Shown here piece by piece: positions 12,391 to 17,166 of a stretch of DNA of 17,166 nt; the first letter of the stretch is position 1; every line of letters begins with the position of its first letter. The notes beneath the pieces were generated by a model, which searched no databases, was not told the DNA's origin, and saw only the letters and a program-made list of their open reading frames with translations. The stretch spans positions 1-17,166 of the forward strand of contig JBBDNV010000132.1 of NCBI GenBank assembly GCA_040877415.1, given 5' to 3'. This DNA comes from JBBDNV01 sp040877415. GTDB taxonomy: Bacteria; Planctomycetota; Planctomycetia; Pirellulales; PALSA-1355. A program made the translations under genes and the position numbers.

Positions 12391-14595
12391 ATGCGATTAA
12401 CCTTGCGAACGCTGTTGGCCTACCTGGACGGGAACCTCGAACCGGATGACAGCCAGGACATCGGCAAGAAAATCGAGGAGAGCGAGTTTGCCACGAAATT
12501 GGTTCACTTGATCCGTGATTGCACGCGGCGGCTGCGGCTGGGCGCGCCGCCTTTGATGGGCCGGGGTTTGGGCGCCGACTCCAATTCCGTGGCCGAGTAT
12601 CTCGAGTATCGCCTGCCCGACGAGCGCGTTCCCGAGTTTGAAAGAATCTGCCTCGAGTCCGAGATTCACCTGGCCGAAGTCGCTTCCTGTCACCAGATCC
12701 TGACGCTCGTCCTGGGTGAGCCGGCGGAAATCGCCGTGGAAACACGCGAGCGTCTCTACGCCCTGGCCGCGCACGTCGATTCGTCGCCCGTGGAAGAGGC
12801 CAAGGCCCCTGTGAAGGCTCCGGCGGCCGCGATTCCGCCCGCGCCGCCGATCACCAAACGCCCCAAGCTCGAAGTGCCTGAATACCTGCGCGAGAGCCGC
12901 TGGCGCTGGTGGCCGGTGGCGGCGCTGGTGCTCGTGGGCGCGACGTTGACGTTCGCCGGATTGCTGGTCTTTGGACCGCCGCAACTGCGCCAGCGCGTCG
13001 TCGGGCTGGTGCAAGCGTCCGCGGACCAGGCCGGATCACAGCCGTCCGACCAGGCGGCGCCAAAGGATGCCGACCCTCCGACCGAGCCGGCCGCTGGGCG
13101 CAACCCGGCGGCTGTCGAAACCAGGCCCGAGGAGCCGACGACCGTGGAGGACCCGACCGGCCGAGACCCCGCGGTCGCCGTGCCGGAGAAACCATCGGGC
13201 GAAGATCCCCTAGCGCCGCCGGCTCCCGAACCGGCGCAGCCCGAACCGGCCAAACCGGTCGATCCCAGCGCGGCCACGACGAGCGACCCCTTGGACAAAC
13301 CGCTGCCCGGCGAGCCCTCAAAACCCGCGCCCGAGGCAGAGCCGGACAAGAAGCCCCAGGTCGCGCCCTCGGGCGAGCAACCCCCTGCCCCCGCGGCCGA
13401 ACCGGTCAAACAAGAAGACGCCCCGCGCGAACCGCCCGAAAGTTTCGGCCGATACACCTCCAAGCTCGAGGTGCTTCTGAAGCTCAATCCCCAGACGGGC
13501 GATTGGGTGCGGCTGCCGGCCACCGCTCCTTTGAACAAGTCAGACCGCCTGCTGTCGCTGCCGGCGTTTCGACCCACGCTGACGCTCGGTTCCAACGTGA
13601 CGATCCAGGCTGACGGCCCGGCGCTGTTCGAATTGGTGGGCTGGACCGACGAGGAGATTCCGATCCTGGCCGTCGAGTTTGGACGGCTGCTGATGCTGAC
13701 CGTCGGCAAAGCGGACAATTCCCTGCAATTGAAAATCGATGGGCACGAGACTTTGTTGACGTTTGTCGACGCGGAATCGACGTTGGCCGTTGAGGTGGGG
13801 CACGAACTGCCGGCGGGCAAAGATCCCGAGGGGGCGGCCGCGCCCGTGTGGGCCAACGTGTATGCCACGAGCGGATTGATCCGGCTGCGCGCGGGCGACG
13901 ATGCCCCGGTCGAGTTGCAGGCCCCGGCGCAGCGTTCCTTGGTCCACCTCGCGGAAGAGCAGCCAGCCGACGCGAAGTTTCCCACCTGGGTCACCTCCGA
14001 AGAGCAAAGCGATATTGATCGTCTGGCCACCGGCCAGGTCGACCGTCACCTGACGATCGCCAAACCGGCCGGACTCCAGCTCAGAGAGTTGGCCGACCCG
14101 CAGAAAACTCGCCGCCGCGAAGTGCGTTCGCTGGCCGTCCGCAGCCTGATGTACCTGGACGATTTCGAGCCCTGCGTCAAGGCGATGAACGACGAGAACG
14201 AGCGATTGTTCTGGCCCCAAGGCATGGACGAGCTGCGCGCGGCTGTGGCCCGCGGCCCCAAAACGGCGGCACGGGTGCGGGCGGCGTTCGAAAACGAGCG
14301 GGGCGCGGAAGCCGGCGCAGGCTTGTACCGAATTCTGTGGGGCTATAGCAGCACGGATCTTAGCGGCGGCGCCGATCGCGACCTGGTCGAGGCGCTCAAC
14401 AGCGACGCGCTCGACTTCCGCGTCATGAGTTTTCTCACCTTGCAGGATCTGACGGGGGCCACGCACGGATACCGCCCGGACGACCAGGAAATCAAGCGAC
14501 GCACGGCGTATAAATCATGGAAGCAGCGGATCGGCAAGATCACGCCGCGCTCCGATCGATCGCCCTCCAAAAGCCGTTCGACAAAGGGCGATTGA
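12391..14595 (+). CDS. Large membrane-anchored modular protein, planctomycete type, FecR-like and HEAT-like regions
   Basis: A 734-aa protein. Residues 1-125 form a helical cytoplasmic domain: MRLTLRTLLAYLDGNLEPDD, then VAEYLEYRLPDERVPEFERI and CLESEIHLAEVASCHQILTL. I recall this domain from many unnamed planctomycete proteins; its layout resembles anti-sigma N-termini but has no zinc motif. A single membrane helix lies at about 174-196 after a WRWWPV entry. Residues about 200-350 are a disordered Pro/Glu/Ala linker. Residues about 355-545 are beta-rich, with LTLGSNVTIQADGPALFELV and VYATSGLIRLRAGDDAPVEL recalling FecR or glucan-sandwich domains. Residues about 555-725 are helical and HEAT-like. 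The ATG has GGGGA about 6 bp upstream. It probably passes an envelope signal inward; that is inference. No sigma gene is adjacent. Confidence 0.8.
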   Translation: MRLTLRTLLAYLDGNLEPDDSQDIGKKIEESEFATKLVHLIRDCTRRLRLGAPPLMGRGLGADSNSVAEYLEYRLPDERVPEFERICLESEIHLAEVASCHQILTLVLGEPAEIAVETRERLYALAAHVDSSPVEEAKAPVKAPAAAIPPAPPITKRPKLEVPEYLRESRWRWWPVAALVLVGATLTFAGLLVFGPPQLRQRVVGLVQASADQAGSQPSDQAAPKDADPPTEPAAGRNPAAVETRPEEPTTVEDPTGRDPAVAVPEKPSGEDPLAPPAPEPAQPEPAKPVDPSAATTSDPLDKPLPGEPSKPAPEAEPDKKPQVAPSGEQPPAPAAEPVKQEDAPREPPESFGRYTSKLEVLLKLNPQTGDWVRLPATAPLNKSDRLLSLPAFRPTLTLGSNVTIQADGPALFELVGWTDEEIPILAVEFGRLLMLTVGKADNSLQLKIDGHETLLTFVDAESTLAVEVGHELPAGKDPEGAAAPVWANVYATSGLIRLRAGDDAPVELQAPAQRSLVHLAEEQPADAKFPTWVTSEEQSDIDRLATGQVDRHLTIAKPAGLQLRELADPQKTRRREVRSLAVRSLMYLDDFEPCVKAMNDENERLFWPQGMDELRAAVARGPKTAARVRAAFENERGAEAGAGLYRILWGYSSTDLSGGADRDLVEALNSDALDFRVMSFLTLQDLTGATHGYRPDDQEIKRRTAYKSWKQRIGKITPRSDRSPSKSRSTKGD

Positions 14596-14950
14596 CGCCG
14601 CTGATGAGCGTCCTGGCGCCGACGCACCCGTGCTGCTGGCCCGAAGGGCCGGCTCGTCGTCGGCCGCCGACTGACAGTCCGCTTCGGCTCTCGCGCCAGT
14701 GCCAGCGGTGTCGGCCCTTTTCTCGCGGATTTCGAGCGGCCGGTCGGCTCAGCTCGCGGCGACCCCCTTTCGTGTCGTGGGCAAAAGGCTAAACTGGGAT
14801 AGTTGCAAAGCATCGTCCGCGTGTACGGCAAGGGGCGCTTGGTTGCGTTTGTCCGGGCGGGCACAAGCGGGTAGAATACCCTCCTTCGAGAGCCCTCGGC
14901 TTGCCGTAAACCGAAGCTCAATTTTGGTTTAGCTGAAGGAGAGCACACTC
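14596..14950. other. 355-bp intergenic region upstream of hpf
   Basis: No protein-like reading. It contains a short CCCGAAGGG-type hairpin near 14640, GC-rich sequence without a U-run, and the hpf promoter and leader (listed separately). Confidence 0.5.
14849..14877 (+). promoter_or_regulatory. Sigma-70-type promoter of the hpf-pts cluster
   Basis: TTGTCC (14849-14854) and TAGAAT (14872-14877) with exact 17-bp spacing. The predicted start near 14884 gives a leader of about 67 nt. That leader contains a TAAACC...GGTTTA inverted repeat (14907-14931) directly before the ribosome site, a possible operator or leader hairpin. Confidence 0.6.
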
Positions 14951-15298
14951 GTGCAGGTCAACATCTCCGCCAGGCACGGCCATCTGAGTGAGGAGAGCAA
15001 GAGCAAAATAACCGCGAAAGTGGAACGTCTGCTGCGGCTGTTTGATCGGCTGCTGTCGATCGATGTCACCGTTGATCTGGAGCACCAGGAGAACCCATCC
15101 GTAGACGTGCGCGTTTCGGCCGAGCACAAGCACGATTTCGTGGCCGCCGAGAAGGCGACCACCTTGATGGCGGCATTGGACGGCGCGATTCACAAGCTCG
15201 AACAGCAATTGCGAAAGTATAAGGAAAAGGTACAAAGCCGTCATCGCACGCCTCGCTCGGAAGCGGCCTCGCTGGAGGGAGAAGGGGAAAGCGACTGA
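14951..15298 (+). CDS. hpf: Ribosome hibernation-promoting factor (HPF/YfiA family)
   Basis: Binds the 30S decoding region and stops translation in starved or stationary cells. The 115-aa protein begins MQVNISARHGHLSEESKSKI and has the beta-alpha fold pattern IDVTVDLEHQ, then VDVRVSAEHKHDFVAAEKAT, then LMAALDGAIHKLEQQLRKYK with the conserved basic helix end. The tail (about 98-115) is short and acidic. It lacks the second dimerising domain of long HPF, so it is a short-type factor. The start is GTG at 14951 with AAGGAG 9 bp upstream. It lies 93 bp before ptsN, the hpf-ptsN pairing seen also in proteobacteria. Confidence 0.93.
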   Translation: MQVNISARHGHLSEESKSKITAKVERLLRLFDRLLSIDVTVDLEHQENPSVDVRVSAEHKHDFVAAEKATTLMAALDGAIHKLEQQLRKYKEKVQSRHRTPRSEAASLEGEGESD

Positions 15299-15316
15299 CA
15301 ACTTGAAAAAAACGCG

Positions 15317-15359
15317 CGCGTCCGGCGGCTCGCTCTCTGGTTGGAAATTCTCGGACGCG
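15317..15359. repeat. Inverted repeat between hpf and ptsN
   Basis: CGCGTCCG (15317-15324) and CGGACGCG (15352-15359), a perfect 8-bp stem with a 27-nt loop and no U-run. It may affect hpf mRNA stability or partial termination before ptsN. Confidence 0.4.
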
Positions 15360-15391
15360 ACGCGCCAGCTCGGTGAGAAAGGAAATGCGGT

Positions 15392-15868
15392 ATGAAGTTC
15401 GGTGATTTTGTGAGCGGCGAGGCGATCCGGGCGCAGCTCTGCGCGGACGACAAGGAAGGAGCCATCCGCGAGATGATCGACGCGCTGCTCGAGGCCGGAA
15501 GGATCGCGCCCGGTGAGGTGGAAGGCATTGTCAAGGCCATCATGAAGCGCGAGGAGCTGGGCAGCACGGGCATCGGTCGCGGAGTCGCCGTCCCGCACGC
15601 GAAACACCCCAGCGTGCAACGACTGGTGGGCACGGTGGCCGTCAGCAACGAGGGAATCGATTTCAACAGCCTCGACGGCGAAAAGGTACAGCTCTTCTTC
15701 CTGCTTATCTCTCCTCCGGATCGCCCCGGCGACCACCTGCGGGCCTTGGAAAACATTTCGAGTCAACTGCGCGACGACACGTTTTGCCGCTTTCTCAAGC
15801 AGGCAACGACGGCCGACGATATACGGCAGTTGCTCGACGAAGCCGACAACAACGGCTTCGTGTCATGA
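15392..15868 (+). CDS. ptsN: PTS EIIA component (PtsN-like, fructose/nitrogen class)
   Basis: Accepts a phosphate from HPr on His69 and, in the absence of a permease, acts as a regulator. The 158-aa protein follows the PTS EIIA type-2 pattern: KEGAIREMIDALLEAGRI, then IMKREELGSTGIGRGVAVPH with phosphorylatable His69 (VAVPHAKH), then FNSLDGEKVQLFFLLISPPD and HLRALENISSQLRDDTFC. No EIIB or EIIC domain is fused, and none is encoded nearby. AAAGGAA lies 8 bp before the ATG at 15392. It lies between hpf and ptsH and probably forms the end of a PEP-EI-HPr-EIIA regulatory chain. Confidence 0.92.
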   Translation: MKFGDFVSGEAIRAQLCADDKEGAIREMIDALLEAGRIAPGEVEGIVKAIMKREELGSTGIGRGVAVPHAKHPSVQRLVGTVAVSNEGIDFNSLDGEKVQLFFLLISPPDRPGDHLRALENISSQLRDDTFCRFLKQATTADDIRQLLDEADNNGFVS

Positions 15869-15965
15869 TTCGCCCGGGGCGAGACAGCGAAACGTCGCGC
15901 CGGCGCGCGGTTGCCGCGGCGTCCTTCGTGAACGGACGGCAAGAAACGAGCAAAACATAGCAAGT

Positions 15966-16256
15966 ATGGCTGATGACACCATAACGCGAACCGTCGTCGT
16001 CAACAATCCGCAAGGACTGCACGCGCGACCGGCCGAGGTGTTCGTTAAAATGGCCAGCCAATACCAGGCAAGAATCGAAGTGATCAAAGACGGCCAGCGT
16101 GTGGATGGTAAGAGCATCCTGAACATCCTCACGCTGGCAGCCGTGATGGGCACCGAGTTGCGCCTCGAGGCCACGGGCCCCGACGCGCAGGCTGCCCTGG
16201 ATGCGTTGGCCGAGTTGTTCAAACGCAACTTTGCCGAGAATGAAACCGTGGAATAA
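15966..16256 (+). CDS. ptsH: Phosphocarrier protein HPr
   Basis: Carries phosphate from EI to EIIA. The 96-aa protein has the active-site motif PQGLHARPAEVFVKMA with His19. The regulatory segment DGKSILNILTLAAVMGTELR has Ser50 at the place of Ser46 in Gram-positive HPr, so phosphorylation by an HPr kinase is possible. The C-terminal helix is AALDALAELFKRNF. No strong Shine-Dalgarno precedes the ATG at 15966 (GCAAGT only). It is 97 bp from ptsN and 201 bp from ptsI, looser than a tight operon. No hprK gene lies within this cluster. Confidence 0.94.
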   Translation: MADDTITRTVVVNNPQGLHARPAEVFVKMASQYQARIEVIKDGQRVDGKSILNILTLAAVMGTELRLEATGPDAQAALDALAELFKRNFAENETVE

Positions 16257-16457
16257 CGACAGTCGGACGCTGTCCGTCGGTTCAACCTTCGAAGATCCGA
16301 ACCGGCGCTCAAGCGGAACATCGACTGGGTGAGTCGCCAAAAGCGCGGCGCGCCTGGGGCTTCTCGAAAGCCCGCAACTGGTTGATCGTCGAGCGTGCCG
16401 CAAGGCGCCAAATCGCTCGATCGAATCCCGGCTGAGCGCGCCGCCGTAGAGCGTCAC

Positions 16458-17166
16458 ATGCAAAAACTTCAGGGAATTGCCGTTTCGTCCGGCGTGGCCG
16501 TCGGTGAAGCGCTCGTCATGGACAGCGAGGGATTTCGCATCCCGCGCCGCTTTGTGGCGCGCGACGCGGTCGAAGACGAGCTGGATCGCCTCGACCAGGC
16601 GATTCGCGCCGCCGGCGGCGAAATCGAGCGTAACCGCGAGGCCGTGTTTCGCGAGCTGGGCGCCGAGTACGCGGCCGTCTTTTCCGCCCACTTGCAGATG
16701 CTCCGCGATCCGGCCCTGCGCACCGAAGTGGAGGGCATGATTCGCGAGCGGCACTATTCGCCCGAATACGCCGTCAGCCGAGCCCTCAGGCGCTACGCCA
16801 AGGTCTTTCAAACCATCGAGAGCACCTATCTGGCCGAGCGGGCAAACGATGTGATCGACATCGAAAAACGCCTGCTGCGCAACCTGCTGGGCCGCCGCCG
16901 TGAGGAGCTTGCGCATCTCGTCTCGCCGGTGGTCGTGTTGGCACACAACCTCACTCCCAGCGAAACGGCCAGCCTCAATCGCCTGTTCGTGCGCGGGTTC
17001 GCCACCGAAATCGGCGGGCCCGGCGGCCATACCGCGATCGTCGCTGAGGGGTTGGAAATCCCGGCCGTCGTCGGCACCGGTCCGTTTCTGACCGACGTTT
17101 CGGGCGGCGATCTGGTGATCATCGACGGCGACCACGGCCTGGTGATCCTGCAGCCCGACGAAGAAA
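16458..17166 (+). CDS. ptsI: PTS Enzyme I, N-terminal part (cut by the window end)
   Basis: PEP-protein phosphotransferase, the first step of the PTS chain. The 236 codons present cover the HPr-binding and swivelling phosphohistidine domains. It starts directly with MQKLQGIAVSSGVAVGEALV, with no GAF domain, so it is the EI type rather than EINtr. The helical HPr-binding part includes EYAAVFSAHLQMLRDPAL and YLAERANDVIDIEKRLLRNL. The phosphohistidine loop reads TEIGGPGGHTAIVAEGLEIP, with His191. Most EI proteins have SH before TAI/AAI and AR after; here it is GH and AE. The end, GGDLVIIDGDHGLVIL, is standard. The PEP-binding C-terminal barrel lies beyond the window. The ATG at 16458 has only a weak GAG upstream. 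Confidence 0.93.
   Translation, partial: MQKLQGIAVSSGVAVGEALVMDSEGFRIPRRFVARDAVEDELDRLDQAIRAAGGEIERNREAVFRELGAEYAAVFSAHLQMLRDPALRTEVEGMIRERHYSPEYAVSRALRRYAKVFQTIESTYLAERANDVIDIEKRLLRNLLGRRREELAHLVSPVVVLAHNLTPSETASLNRLFVRGFATEIGGPGGHTAIVAEGLEIPAVVGTGPFLTDVSGGDLVIIDGDHGLVILQPDEE

Noticed and set aside
12756..14030. 424-codon Ser/Gly-rich minus-strand reading
   Set aside because: It is a shadow of the Pro/Glu/Ala-rich plus-strand linker; its composition is explained by the opposite strand's codon bias.
15795..17135. 446-codon minus-strand reading opposite ptsN, ptsH and ptsI
   Set aside because: It runs antisense to three well-recognised PTS genes and has no family features; long antisense readings are common in high-GC DNA.
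1..17166. tRNA, rRNA or known riboswitch
   Set aside because: No cloverleaf-like segment with a T-loop word and no rRNA or familiar riboswitch core was seen by eye; this is not a substitute for a covariance search.

Overview
The window is high-GC bacterial DNA, most likely from a planctomycete of the Pirellulales type. Evidence: a BBP7-like outer-membrane barrel protein, a DUF1569 protein, a long modular protein with a short alpha-helical N-terminus, one membrane helix and a Pro/Glu linker, an ECF sigma factor followed by a tiny one-helix protein, and short repeats of kinds I associate with planctomycete genomes. A run of exactly 100 Ns inside a repeat shows this is a draft or metagenomic scaffold. 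The taxonomic call is inference; there is no rRNA here.

Layout. Positions 1-2640: ECF sigma factor plus small membrane protein, an MscS-type channel closed by a strong intrinsic terminator, then a DUF1569 protein whose stop codon lies in a palindromic repeat. Positions 2800-3850: a DUF1801 protein with a histone-H1-like Lys/Ala tail, then a tandem array of ~99-bp palindrome-containing units broken by the assembly gap. Positions 3854-4324: msrA. Positions 4343-6745: a lower-GC insertion bounded by inverted repeats and flanked by an 8-bp direct repeat. It carries a PD-(D/E)XK-like protein, a Cys-rich membrane-anchored protein, a truncated IS1-like transposase and a coiled-coil lipoprotein. Positions 6798-8503: a two-gene ABC-2 exporter whose ATPase seems to be transcribed leaderless. 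Positions 8641-9426: an orphan ParA. Positions 9980-11239: the BBP7-like barrel protein, convergent with a TPR protein (11349-11864, minus). Positions 12391-14595: a 734-aa protein with a membrane helix and FecR-like and HEAT-like regions. Positions 14951-17166: hpf, ptsN, ptsH and the 5' part of ptsI, a regulatory PTS chain.

How genes work together. The last cluster resembles the E. coli rpoN-neighbourhood logic (hpf-ptsN-npr), but carries its own Enzyme I: PEP -> EI -> HPr -> EIIA, with no sugar permease in view. The ABC ATPase and permease overlap by 4 bp and form one transporter. The most unusual part is the 2.4-kb bounded element between msrA and the ABC operon. Removing it together with one 8-bp repeat leaves a compact 62-bp intergenic region with the ABC promoter intact, which supports a real insertion. 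Its two minus-strand cargo genes have no function I recognise.
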